A stretch of DNA of 64,000 bases from Pseudomonas koreensis (lineage in GTDB: Bacteria > Pseudomonadota > Gammaproteobacteria > Pseudomonadales > Pseudomonadaceae): the NCBI RefSeq assembly GCF_025447595.1, contig NZ_JAOEJU010000017.1:62001-126000 (forward strand), written 5' to 3'. A program made the position numbers and the translations under genes. This document shows, in pieces, positions 1 through 7,417 of the stretch. Numbering within the stretch: position 1 is the stretch's first letter; each line of letters starts with the position of its first letter. The notes beneath the pieces were generated by a model. That model did not search any database. It was given only the letters and a program-made list of their open reading frames with translations, and was not told where the DNA came from.

Positions 1-185
1 AGAGCACGAAACGCGCTGCAGCACCGGCGGCGACACCTGGTAAACGCAAGCCTCGCGAACTGAAGGCCTACAAGAATCCGCATACCGGTGAAGTGGTTGA
101 AACCAAAGGCGGGAACCACAAGACGCTCAAAGAGTGGAAAACCAAGCACGGTTCCGACGAAGTTGAAAGCTGGGTTCGCAAATAA
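1..185 (+). CDS. MvaT/MvaU-family H-NS-like silencer, C-terminal fragment
   Basis: Only the last 60 codons are inside the window; the reading frame starts at base 3 and ends with TAA at 183-185. The translation has a lysine/arginine-rich linker followed by a block containing TGEVVETKGGNHKTLKEWK, which I recognise as the AT-hook-like DNA-binding domain of Pseudomonas MvaT/MvaU (TurA/TurB) proteins. These H-NS analogues bind AT-rich DNA and silence horizontally acquired genes. Fluorescent pseudomonads carry several paralogues, so which one this is cannot be decided from the tail. A strong terminator follows 13 bases after the stop. Confidence 0.85.
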   Translation, partial: STKRAAAPAATPGKRKPRELKAYKNPHTGEVVETKGGNHKTLKEWKTKHGSDEVESWVRK

Positions 186-197
186 CGCAGCTTGAAT

Positions 198-225
198 AAA
201 AGGCCTCTCAGAGGCCTTTTCTTTT
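198..225 (+). terminator. Intrinsic terminator of the MvaT/MvaU gene
   Basis: Inverted repeat AAAAGGCCTC / GAGGCCTTTT at 198-207 and 211-220 with a 3-base loop, followed by a T-rich run. It sits directly downstream of the silencer stop codon. Confidence 0.9.
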
Positions 226-294
226 GTTGATCACATCCTTCGCGCCTGCGACCTCACCCTCTAAGAATCATCATCTGCAAAAGGAGTCAACGTT

Positions 295-540
295 GTGGAC
301 ACAATGAGCAGACTTGAAATTGGTGGCCTGTTGTCTCGGCGCCTTCCACAATGCACCATCACCTGCTCGATAAATGCCGACCGTAGCCTGTTTATCGAAG
401 TGGTCGGCCCCGACCAACGACAATTCACGATTGCCAACATTGATCGCTCCAGGTACCACGGAGAAGCGGGAATTAACCGCCTGCTTCGAGAGATCCTCGA
501 AGAGATGATCATCTCTCGCCGGTCTACAAACTTGGGCTAA
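295..540 (+). CDS. Small DUF1652-like protein
   Basis: An 81-residue soluble protein. The pattern LEIGGLL...CTITCSINADRSLFIEV followed by a C-terminal helix (INRLLREILEEM) matches my memory of the Pseudomonas DUF1652 family, whose function is unknown. The start is set by AAGGAG at 281-286, 8 bases before GTG 295; an internal ATG at 304 would be 17 bases from the same site and is less likely. It is a monocistronic gene with no obvious partner. Confidence 0.65.
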   Translation: MDTMSRLEIGGLLSRRLPQCTITCSINADRSLFIEVVGPDQRQFTIANIDRSRYHGEAGINRLLREILEEMIISRRSTNLG

Positions 541-897
541 CGCTAGGTGCCTTGCCCAACGCCCTCGACTGCTTCCCTATAGCTCGCTGCAGCCTTCCGC
601 GAAGTATTGCTCAGCCCTCCCAACCTGGTAGAAAAGAGCTGCCCCTAGCGGTCCTCCACGATTTTTTCTTAACGACCGCTTCTGCCCACTAGCGCCGCTC
701 ACGGACGTCTGCTTTCGGCCAAAAGCGGACGCTCACACGCGACCGCTAACGGCCATAAGCGGACATTCGCAACCGACCGCTGACGGCCAGAAGCTGCCGT
801 TTATGTTCATGAGTAAGTTGCGCTGGCTTCGGACTCTGCAAGGACGATCAGTGAGCCTTTTTATTCACGAAAAAGATCAAAACTTGCTGTACCTGAG
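541..897. other. Gene-free stretch with 34-bp tandem repeats
   Basis: No convincing coding frame. The left part (541-670) has no recognisable feature. The middle holds the 34-bp repeat described separately, and the right end runs up to the stop codon of the anti-sigma gene on the minus strand. Confidence 0.6.
716..797. repeat. 34-bp tandem repeat, about 2.4 copies
   Basis: Units begin with CGGCC at 716, 750 and 784, exactly 34 bases apart. Each carries CGGCC-A-(A/T/G)-AAGC near its start, and the two full units end in GACCGCT. The core GACCGCTAACGGCC is a near palindrome. A single related copy (CCGCTAATGGCCGAAAGCGG) lies at about 5672-5691. Short repeats of this kind are scattered through fluorescent pseudomonad intergenic regions as far as I recall; no function is known to me. 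Confidence 0.75.
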
Positions 898-1572
898 TTA
901 TAGCGCAGTCAGCACGCCCTGATAAAGCACCGGACCAGTCGGCTGTCCTGTTGGCGATCCGCCCTCGGGCTCAAGACTCACGGCCAAAGTGATGGATTCA
1001 CCAATGAGAGCTTTCTGCGCGCTGCCCAACTTGATCTCCCCATCTCCGCCTGGCGGTATAACTCCGAGGGAAACAGGTTTGCCATCTAGCGGAATAACCC
1101 ACATCTCCAGGCTGCGTTCCTTTTCAACCTTCGCCGACGCCAACAGTTTAATTTTCAGGTAATTCTCGTGAGCTTCGATGCTCATCCACGACTGTGCGTC
1201 AGCACTACGCAACGTGGCGCCGTAGCGCACTTCGTCATGGTTGTAGATAACACCCAGGGTTACTGCTGCTACCAAAGAACATAGTGCAATCGTCACCCGG
1301 AGCCAGCTCCAGAATGGCTGCCTCAGAGTGAGCTGCGGTGTTTGCGGATCTATACGCGCAGTGACTCCACGCCATACTCGATCCGGTACAGGTTGTTCAG
1401 CCAGAGGCTCAGTAAGGCTCATGAGGCTGTCCTGCCATTGCGCAAGCTCCGCGCGAAGTTCCGCGTCTTCGAGTAACAGCTGCTCAAAGCGCCGGCACGC
1501 GGTTGGCGGCATTAAACCGATCGCATAATCGGCAGCAAGTGCACGACGCAGACTTGGAGTTTGGTAGTTCAT
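898..1572 (-). CDS. RskA-family anti-sigma factor
   Basis: A 224-residue protein with a cytoplasmic N-terminal helical domain (ADYAIGLMPPTACRRFEQLL, typical of the zinc-free anti-sigma domain of RskA/ChrR-type proteins), one membrane segment at about residues 86-108 (FWSWLRVTIALCSLVAAVTL) and a periplasmic C-terminal domain. It should hold the neighbouring ECF sigma factor inactive at the membrane. Its ATG overlaps the sigma factor stop codon (ATGA, 1572-1569), the usual translational coupling of sigma and anti-sigma genes. Confidence 0.85.
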   Translation of the reverse strand: MNYQTPSLRRALAADYAIGLMPPTACRRFEQLLLEDAELRAELAQWQDSLMSLTEPLAEQPVPDRVWRGVTARIDPQTPQLTLRQPFWSWLRVTIALCSLVAAVTLGVIYNHDEVRYGATLRSADAQSWMSIEAHENYLKIKLLASAKVEKERSLEMWVIPLDGKPVSLGVIPPGGDGEIKLGSAQKALIGESITLAVSLEPEGGSPTGQPTGPVLYQGVLTAL

Positions 1573-2204
1573 GACTCAAGGCACCTACGCAAACGCTCCA
1601 TGCCTCGGCGGATCCAAGACTTTACCGTCCCAAGCGGCGCCGACAGTTGCTCCGCCAGCTCTGAACAGGAAAGTCCCTCAAAATAAGCAATGGTGATCGA
1701 TTGGCGTTGCATCCCTTCGAGCCTATCTAGGCACCGATTCAATGAAGCGGTCTCACGGAGGCTGTTCAACTGATCATGTGCCGAGGGGCTGTCGTCGACC
1801 AGCACCTGCGCGTCGAGATCACTCAGCGGACGTTCGCGATGCTTTCGCAATTGGTCGATGGCCTGGTTTCGCGTGATGTTGATCATCCAGGTCATCGGCG
1901 CTGACAGGTGCGATTGGTAACGTGAAGCATTGTTCCAAATACGCACAAAACTTTCCTGCAGCACCTCTTCAGCCAAATCCGCGCGTCCCATGAACCGCAG
2001 AGCCACGCCATGCAGACGCGGACTCACGCTACGATACAGCGCTTCAAAAGCACCTCGATCGCCGAGGGAACACTGGGCTAGAAGGTGTTTGAGTTGGTCA
2101 GTGTCGGCGATGGGAATAGCCTTTCTCCATGCGATTGGGTCGTGATGTCCTACAATTCGATTGCAGCCAGAGGTTAGCCCACGGCGCGCGGTTGTTCCAT
2201 TCAC
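1569..2204 (-). CDS. ECF RNA polymerase sigma factor (SigK/RpoE type)
   Basis: It contains region 2 (AFEALYRSVSPRLHGVALRF ... DLAEEVLQESFVRIWNNA ... TWMINITRNQAIDQLRKHR) and region 4 (SITIAYFEGLSCSELAEQL, GTVKSWIRRGMERLRRCL), so it is a full ECF sigma factor directing polymerase to a small regulon. The start is uncertain. GTG at 2204 has GAGGAG 7 bases upstream and is used here, but it gives about 30 residues more than ECF proteins normally have before region 2. An ATT codon at 2117, 7 bases after a GGAG, sits where homologues begin. An in-frame TTG at 2246 is less likely. It lies between the FAS1 gene (55-base gap) and its anti-sigma gene (overlap). Confidence 0.88.
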   Translation of the reverse strand: MNGTTARRGLTSGCNRIVGHHDPIAWRKAIPIADTDQLKHLLAQCSLGDRGAFEALYRSVSPRLHGVALRFMGRADLAEEVLQESFVRIWNNASRYQSHLSAPMTWMINITRNQAIDQLRKHRERPLSDLDAQVLVDDSPSAHDQLNSLRETASLNRCLDRLEGMQRQSITIAYFEGLSCSELAEQLSAPLGTVKSWIRRGMERLRRCLES

Positions 2205-2259
2205 GGGTGGGCTCCTCAGAGATCTCGCCGGTCCTGCTGAAATCAACCGGCGACTCCGG

Positions 2260-2853
2260 TCAACTTTTCGGCATCAGGACCTTGTCGATGACCTGTATCA
2301 CACCGTTCGACTGGTATACGTCATAAGTGCTGATGTCGGCGACGTCGCCCTTCTCGTCCTTGATGGTGATGTTGTGCGGGCCATTCATCATTGCCCACAG
2401 TTTTCCGCCCGAGACGGTGGTCAGTTCGGTCTTGCCACCACCGGCCTTGATCTTTTCGGCAAGCGTGGCCATGTCCAGTTTGCCGCTGACAACGTGGTAA
2501 GTAAGGATCTTGGTGAGGGTTGCCTTGTTTTCCGGCTTGAGCAATGTATCAACTGTTCCTGCAGGCAAAGCAGTAAAGGCTGAATTGACCGGTGCGAAAA
2601 CAGTAAAGGGTCCTTTTCCCTTGAGGGTTTCGACGAGACCGGCAGCTTTCACAGCGGCGACCAGGGTGGTGTGATCGGCCGAGTTCACTGCGTTGTCGAC
2701 AATGTCCTTGCTCGGCAACATGCTTTGACCGCCGACCATGACGCTGTCGTGACTCATCGATGCAGCCTGGGCAACATTGAGCATTAAGCCGGTACCGGCC
2801 GCCAAAGTCAGAAGGCCCGCAATCAATGGCGTTTTGATCGAAATGCGTTTCAT
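2260..2853 (-). CDS. Exported FAS1 (fasciclin) domain protein
   Basis: A 197-residue protein with a Sec signal peptide (MKRISIKTPLIAGLLTLAAG..., cleavage probably after AQA near residue 30) followed by one fasciclin domain at about residues 48-195. Both conserved boxes are visible: GPFTVFAPVNSAF near residue 81 and NGVIQVIDKVLMP at the end; a central YHVV motif is also present. FAS1 proteins are secreted or surface proteins linked to adhesion and, in some bacteria, redox stress. AAGGA lies 8 bases before the ATG. It is the first gene of a likely operon with the ECF sigma factor and anti-sigma factor downstream. Confidence 0.93.
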   Translation of the reverse strand: MKRISIKTPLIAGLLTLAAGTGLMLNVAQAASMSHDSVMVGGQSMLPSKDIVDNAVNSADHTTLVAAVKAAGLVETLKGKGPFTVFAPVNSAFTALPAGTVDTLLKPENKATLTKILTYHVVSGKLDMATLAEKIKAGGGKTELTTVSGGKLWAMMNGPHNITIKDEKGDVADISTYDVYQSNGVIQVIDKVLMPKS

Positions 2854-3096
2854 CGTGATGATCCTTTGTGAGGAAAATCGGCCAGGAAAGTCTGTCCGTG
2901 CTTGATATACGCGGCGGCGTTCGGATTGGATGCAGTGGCGCCTGTTTTTTTGCAGAATTTGCGAGTGAGTGATCCAGTGACCACTATTCGTTAGGCAAGA
3001 TGGCTGTGTTTCTGCTGGAAGCTCAGCGGATGCAGTTGGCCGGAAACGTTCACCCGCGCCCGGCTACTATCGACCATTTAGTCGTTACCATTCAGG

Positions 3097-5280
3097 CTAA
3101 CCGGGTAACAGTTTGCGAAGAGCTAATTTGATTTGTTCAGCAGAATAAGGCTTAGCCACAAATTCAAACTCCATTCCATCCATTTCTGCGAGTTCGAGGC
3201 TATAGCCGGATGTAAGTACGATGGGCAGATCACCACGTCGGCGTCGCAACTCTCGGGCAAGAGAAATGCCGCTTTCCCCAGGCATCACGACGTCCGAAAA
3301 AACTGCATCAAATTGTCTCGCATCTCCCTCCATCATCATTAGCGCTTCCTTTGAGTCATGCGCTCTGCCGACGATATAGTCCAGCGATTCGAGAATCTGA
3401 ACAGCGATGTAGCCAATCTCTATGTTGTCCTCTACCACCAATACCCGCTTGGAATAAGGGAGCATCGTACTATACGTTGTTATTATTTCATTATGCGCCT
3501 GAGTCAGCGGCCTGTCTGTTCGAGGCAAATACAAAGTAAATACAGATCCTTTTCCCAGAACCGTTTGAACATCTACGTCTCCGCCTGATTGCTTGGCGAA
3601 ACCATAAACTTGGGATAGCCCGAGGCCCGTTCCTTTGCTCACGTCCTTCGTTGTGAAGAACGGTTCAAAGATTTTCTCCAGTATCGAAGGAGGAATTCCT
3701 CCCCCTGTGTCAGTGAGTGAAATGCCCACAAACTCATGATCGGCTCGCGACTGTGCTCCTAGTGCCGGCAATGGTTCACATAGCTTAACGCTTAACAAAA
3801 GTGTGCCTTGACCCTCCATGGCGTCTCGGGCATTCAACGCCATGTTGACGATGGCAGTATCGAACTGATTCACGTCAGCGAGTACATAACACTCTTCGTC
3901 ACACAACACCACCTCGACCTTAATAAGCGCCCCCGTTACGTTACTGAGCATATCGCCCAATTCTTCGGCACGCTCACAAGCGTCAAACACCATGGGCTTT
4001 AGAGGCTGCCTACGTGCGAAAGCGAGCAGTTGCCCGGTCAACTTTGAGGCTCGATCGACGGTGTCAGAAATGGCTTTGACATATTTGGCCTTACGCTCAT
4101 TCGACAGGCCAGGCTGTTGGAGAAAATCAATTGAAGAACGAATGATTGTCAGCAGATTGTTAAAGTCATGAGCCACACCTCCGGTGAGCTGCCCTATGGC
4201 CTCGAGCTTCTGAGATTGGCGTAACGCTGCTTCCGCTTGTGCCAAAAGGCCTGATCGCTCTTCCACGCGTTTCTCAAGGGTGGCATTCAAAGCAGCCAGT
4301 GCAGCTAGCCCATCCCGGACGGATGCATGTGCACGAGCGCGCTCAATATGGGCCCAGCAACGGTCAGCTACCAGCAGCAATAATTCCACTTCATAAGATG
4401 ACCACCCGCGAGGTACGTTATCGTGGATAGCCATCAAAGCCGTTAGCCGTCCATCTTTAATCAGAGGCACACATACAGTTGCGGTAATACCTATGGCTTG
4501 AAAAGTGGCTGCCTCCTCTGGAGCAATTTCGTCTCTATTATCATTGATTATCAATGGCTTTCCGGCGTTAAGCGCTCGTACGGCTAGAACTCCAAAATCA
4601 GCGAGTCGGTAATGACCCGAGATGCTGGGCGCCTGCTTATCAGCCCAATCTCCACGAATGGTAAACCCGTCTCCATCCGCGTCCATATCTGCATATGCGC
4701 AGCTGGAAAGGTGCAAATGTTCGACCAGTCTGCGGCACGTGGACTCCATGATAGACAGCGGGTCGGTAGCGTTGGAGACCGCGCTAGTAATACCTTCCAA
4801 AATTTCCAGTCTGTGCGTGGCCAGCACCGTTTTTGTAGTCTCGACCACGGTATCCAGCAGCCCGACCACCTTCCCTGTGCTGTCGCGAATTGGGGCGTAA
4901 CAAAAAGTGAAGTAAGCCTGCTCTAAGCTGTGAGAGCGCCTGATTATTAGGGGGAAGTTTTCAATGAAGGTGGGTTGGCCAGCGTATGCCGCCTCGGCGA
5001 TGGGCTTGATGTGCTCCCATGCTTCTTCCCAAACTTCGTTGAAGGGCCGGCCCATCGCCTCGGGTTTTTCTCCCAGTATGGGCAAAAACGCTTCGTTATA
5101 GAGTGTAATCAGCTCGGGGCCCCAGACTATTGCCTGGGGGAAATGAGATGCCAACGCCAAGGACACCGTCGTTCGCAGGACGTCCGGCCAACCTTCCAAC
5201 GGTCCCAAAGGCGAGTTCGACCAATCGTGCTGACGAAGACGATCGAAAGCGGCATTTGTAATGGGTAACCAGTGGTCCAT
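3097..5280 (-). CDS. Hybrid sensor histidine kinase (PAS-GAF-HisKA-HATPase-REC)
   Basis: About 727 residues, soluble. Order: PAS-like domain (begins with WPDVLRTTVSLALASHFP), GAF domain (about 165-310, FGVLAVRALNAGKPLIINDN), HisKA with phosphoacceptor His in GQLTGGVAHDFNNLL, HATPase (N box NMALNARDAM, G boxes DTGGGI and GTGLGLSQV), and a receiver with acceptor Asp in FSDVVMPG. The open frame extends 75 codons upstream to ATG 5505, but that part is unlike the family; homologues I recall begin near MDHWLP, so ATG 5280 is chosen although its ribosome site is weak. No partner gene is adjacent. Codon use looks more AT-rich than the core genes, suggesting acquisition. Confidence 0.85.
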   Translation of the reverse strand: MDHWLPITNAAFDRLRQHDWSNSPLGPLEGWPDVLRTTVSLALASHFPQAIVWGPELITLYNEAFLPILGEKPEAMGRPFNEVWEEAWEHIKPIAEAAYAGQPTFIENFPLIIRRSHSLEQAYFTFCYAPIRDSTGKVVGLLDTVVETTKTVLATHRLEILEGITSAVSNATDPLSIMESTCRRLVEHLHLSSCAYADMDADGDGFTIRGDWADKQAPSISGHYRLADFGVLAVRALNAGKPLIINDNRDEIAPEEAATFQAIGITATVCVPLIKDGRLTALMAIHDNVPRGWSSYEVELLLLVADRCWAHIERARAHASVRDGLAALAALNATLEKRVEERSGLLAQAEAALRQSQKLEAIGQLTGGVAHDFNNLLTIIRSSIDFLQQPGLSNERKAKYVKAISDTVDRASKLTGQLLAFARRQPLKPMVFDACERAEELGDMLSNVTGALIKVEVVLCDEECYVLADVNQFDTAIVNMALNARDAMEGQGTLLLSVKLCEPLPALGAQSRADHEFVGISLTDTGGGIPPSILEKIFEPFFTTKDVSKGTGLGLSQVYGFAKQSGGDVDVQTVLGKGSVFTLYLPRTDRPLTQAHNEIITTYSTMLPYSKRVLVVEDNIEIGYIAVQILESLDYIVGRAHDSKEALMMMEGDARQFDAVFSDVVMPGESGISLARELRRRRGDLPIVLTSGYSLELAEMDGMEFEFVAKPYSAEQIKLALRKLLPG

Positions 5281-5845
5281 TGATTTCAGCGCCTGTTGGA
5301 AAGGATTAACACTCGCTTGGTCATCTATGACGTCACGGATTGAGCAGGCAAAACCACCAGATGTGCAATGGGTGTTAAGCAGCCCTACCCATAGGATTGA
5401 AACGATAGCTCGGTTGACATGCGGTACATACAGCGCTCGACGCTGGCGGGTACCGATCAGTAGCCTCTGTCGATAATAAATAAGCCATCTGCAGTATACC
5501 GCCATATTCGTACAGTCCGGGCGTTATGCGGCGGCTCTTCTTCATCCTGCGACAGTGAGGTTAACTGCTGAGTTCTTCCCCGCGTTGTTATCGCCTACTA
5601 GTAAGTCCGCATAGCCAAACTCTTCATGGAGATAGACAGCAACTGACCGAAAGCCGCTCCGTCTTGGGTGTCCGCTAATGGCCGAAAGCGGCCCGTTACG
5701 ACTGCTGACAGATCGCTGGCAGAGCGGCCAAACTGATGATTACATCCCGTAAATCGCATCTCTTGGGCAGACTGGGAGTGGGGAAGTACCTGGTCTCCTG
5801 CGCATGGACATGACCTCCTCCGTCCCTCTTTTCAAGCATCGGAGC

Positions 5846-5969
5846 GTTACACCAGATGGCAGAGTTACACGCCTAAAGGTTTGCGTACGAAGCCGATGTA
5901 ACATCAAAAATATTCAATAAATACAGATACTTACCAACCATCGTTACACCAGCTACACGAGTTACACCG
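5846..5969. repeat. GTTACAC repeats, partly 9-bp tandem
   Basis: GTTACAC occurs at 5846 and 5864, then three 9-bp tandem units (GTTACACCA, GCTACACGA, GTTACACCG) at 5943-5969. The same 9-bp periodicity with different cores recurs at 6124-6152 and 6271-6297. Confidence 0.7.
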
Positions 5970-6048
5970 CATTTTTGAGGGGTACATACCCCCACACCCC
6001 GTAAGCATCAATCCCACCAGCGAACGTCGGGCGTATCTCCCGCAGTGT

Positions 6049-6152
6049 GCCGGGGCCCCTGAGGTTTTCTTCGAGACACGGGGTCGGAAACCCGCGGGAC
6101 TGTGTTAGCTGAAAAATGCCCAGCTTAGTGAACAGGTGAACTTAGTGAACAC
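6049..6152 (+). repeat. Repeat module A: GC-rich repeat plus 9-bp repeats
   Basis: 6049-6100 begins GCCGGGGCCCCTGAGG and ends AAACCCGCGGGAC, with CACGGGGTCGG between. After 24 bases come tandem units built on AGTGAAC (6128-6151). The same arrangement with the same 24-base gap is found in module B. Confidence 0.75.
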
Positions 6153-6191
6153 GCAGTTCAACAGTGCATTTGCACAAGGTATTGGGAGGTC

Positions 6192-6297
6192 GCCGGGGAC
6201 CCTGAGCATTTCTGAAGGACACGGGGCACAAAACCCGCGGGATCTTGAGACTGGCTGAATTTTTTGCATTGGTTGACAGGTTGACACGGTTGACGAC
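6192..6297 (+). repeat. Repeat module B: GC-rich repeat plus 9-bp repeats
   Basis: 6192-6247 begins GCCGGGGACCCTGAG and ends AAACCCGCGGGATCTTG. After 24 bases follow three 9-bp tandem units with core GTTGAC at 6271-6297. Modules A and B are direct repeats about 143 bp apart. Confidence 0.75.
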
Positions 6298-6326
6298 CGA
6301 AGACGTGCGGAATCATCGACACTACA

Positions 6327-6363
6327 GGCCATCGTTACCGAGGCGGTAACGATGGCCTTTTTT
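6327..6363 (+). terminator. Strong intrinsic terminator, transcript unknown
   Basis: A perfect 14-bp stem (GGCCATCGTTACCG, 6327-6340, with its complement at 6344-6357), 3-base loop, then six T. No gene ends just upstream on the plus strand, so the transcript it stops is unidentified. Confidence 0.85.
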
Positions 6364-6423
6364 CAACGAAATCCTTTCGATTTCAATGATTGAAATTCAA
6401 TAAGCTCGAAGTCGTGCTGCTAA

Positions 6424-6479
6424 CAAGATCCCGCGGGTTTCCGACCCCGTGCCAGAAGGAATACCTCAGGGTCCCCGGC
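6424..6479 (-). repeat. Repeat C: inverted copy of the GC-rich repeat
   Basis: The reverse complement begins GCCGGGGACCCTGAGG and ends AAACCCGCGGGATCTTG, closer to B at the ends and to A in the CACGGGGTCGG centre. It has no 9-bp repeats after it. B and C are inverted around the terminator at 6327-6363. Confidence 0.75.
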
Positions 6480-6628
6480 GCGTCTCAGCTACGCCTCACC
6501 AAGCTCAACTCGATGCACATGAACATCAGGTAACGGTAGGAGCGGCCGATACTTTCTCTGTCATTTGCCTGCCCAAACACACCAGTGTCTGGTGATTCAG
6601 CAGGCGTTACCTAAGTGGAGACGGAGTG

Positions 6629-7219
6629 ATGGGCCAGGTTAAAGAAGCAATGGATACCCTCAACGAAGGCGTCGGGCTGGCGAAAACAATTGCTCTGAAG
6701 GCAGCAAAACGCCCTTGGACCAGGGTGATGCTGATGGCGGCGGTCGGTGTGCTTGTGATGGGGTCTACTTCTTTCTACATGACGTTGCTAGTCGATGAGT
6801 TCGGCAAGAACACAGACGAATTCTTTGCCGAATATTTGATACAGCAACAGGATACCTTTGATCAGCGAGCCCTGGACTACATCGAGATCTGCATAGATGC
6901 CCAGAAAAGCAATGACCCGAACAAGGACTACTACTGCCAGGATGCTACTGCATTCTACAAGGACGCCATTACCGACTTACCCAACAACAGGGTTGAAGAA
7001 AACATCCGACGTGCTGCCTATAGTGCGATGAAGGTTGAGTTGGGGGCCAAGCTTCGTGCGAGCGTTATGGAGCGCGCAATAAAGAAAAAGCCAAAACTCA
7101 ATGACACCCTGAAATTTCTACTCAGCATCCAAGGTATTATTCTTTTCTGCACGATGGGTGCGATTGTCATGGGCGGCACCGCTTTTTACACCTATCGCTT
7201 GGCACAGGCAGAACGATAG
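6629..7219 (+). CDS. Unknown two-helix membrane protein
   Basis: A 196-residue protein I do not recognise. It has a basic amphipathic N-terminus, a membrane segment at about residues 31-52 (RVMLMAAVGVLVMGSTSFYM), a central domain of about 115 residues with two cysteines (EICIDAQK, DYYCQDATAFYKD) and a second membrane segment at about 168-188 (GIILFCTMGAIVMGGTAFY). The central domain probably lies in the periplasm. ATG 6629 has GGAG 8 bases upstream; a GTG one codon earlier is less well spaced. It is alone, next to repeats on one side and a possible attachment site on the other, so it may be element cargo. Confidence 0.7.
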   Translation: MGQVKEAMDTLNEGVGLAKTIALKAAKRPWTRVMLMAAVGVLVMGSTSFYMTLLVDEFGKNTDEFFAEYLIQQQDTFDQRALDYIEICIDAQKSNDPNKDYYCQDATAFYKDAITDLPNNRVEENIRRAAYSAMKVELGAKLRASVMERAIKKKPKLNDTLKFLLSIQGIILFCTMGAIVMGGTAFYTYRLAQAER

Positions 7220-7240
7220 GCGGGCCAGCGAGCCAGAGCG

Positions 7241-7324
7241 TGTATCCCTACTTGTATCCCAAAATGTATAATCAGCCTGCAAGCCACGAATTATATGGAA
7301 CCCGACAGTCTCCCTCGGGCACCA
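7241..7324. other. Possible attachment-site remnant with a tRNA 3'-end-like sequence
   Basis: Direct repeats TGTATCCC at 7241-7248 and 7253-7260 are followed at 7311-7324 by TCCCTCGGGCACCA. This looks like the acceptor 3' strand, discriminator A and CCA of a tRNA, with an intrinsic terminator 10 bases further on. No 5' half of a tRNA (a GCCCGAG partner) is found upstream, so it is not an intact tRNA. Such a fragment is what remains at one end of an element integrated into a tRNA gene. Part of it can also form a simple hairpin (CCCGA/TCGGG), the main alternative. Confidence 0.4.
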
Positions 7325-7334
7325 AAATCAAGAA

Positions 7335-7362
7335 AGGTCTTGCTTAGCAAGGCCTTTTTTTT
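7335..7362 (+). terminator. Intrinsic terminator
   Basis: Stem AGGTCTTGC / GCAAGGCCT (one G-T pair) with loop TTA, followed by a run of eight T starting at 7355. It follows the tRNA-3'-end-like sequence. Confidence 0.85.
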
Positions 7363-7417
7363 CGTCTGTCGGAAAGTGCCGCTGGCCCTCCGGCGAGATC
7401 TCACACAGGTTCACCGC

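Larger units (their letters stand above)
5281..6628. other. Repeat-rich stretch without a convincing gene
   Basis: About 1.35 kb between the hybrid kinase and a membrane protein gene. It holds a lone copy of the short CCGCT...AGCGG repeat near 5672, clusters of 9-bp tandem repeats (5943-5969, 6124-6152, 6271-6297), three copies of a GC-rich repeat of about 52-56 bp (two direct, one inverted), and a very strong terminator hairpin at 6327-6363. The only open frames are short and have no family features. It looks like the remains of a mobile element. Confidence 0.55.

Noticed and set aside
716..797. A CRISPR array
   Set aside because: The 34-bp units are tandem without spacers, there are only about 2.4 of them, and no cas gene is nearby.
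5843..5969. Plasmid replication iterons
   Set aside because: The GTTACAC units are short, irregularly grouped and not linked to a replication initiator gene; they are reported only as repeats.
6105..6332. A 75-codon minus-strand frame across the repeat modules
   Set aside because: It crosses the GC repeat and one 9-bp cluster, shows no domain, and other frames over the same repeats are equally open; it could be a relic but is not supported as a gene.
7268..7324. A complete tRNA gene ending in GCACCA
   Set aside because: No anticodon or D arm and no 5' acceptor strand can be found upstream, and the T-loop pattern TTCRA is absent, so only a 3'-end-like fragment is claimed.
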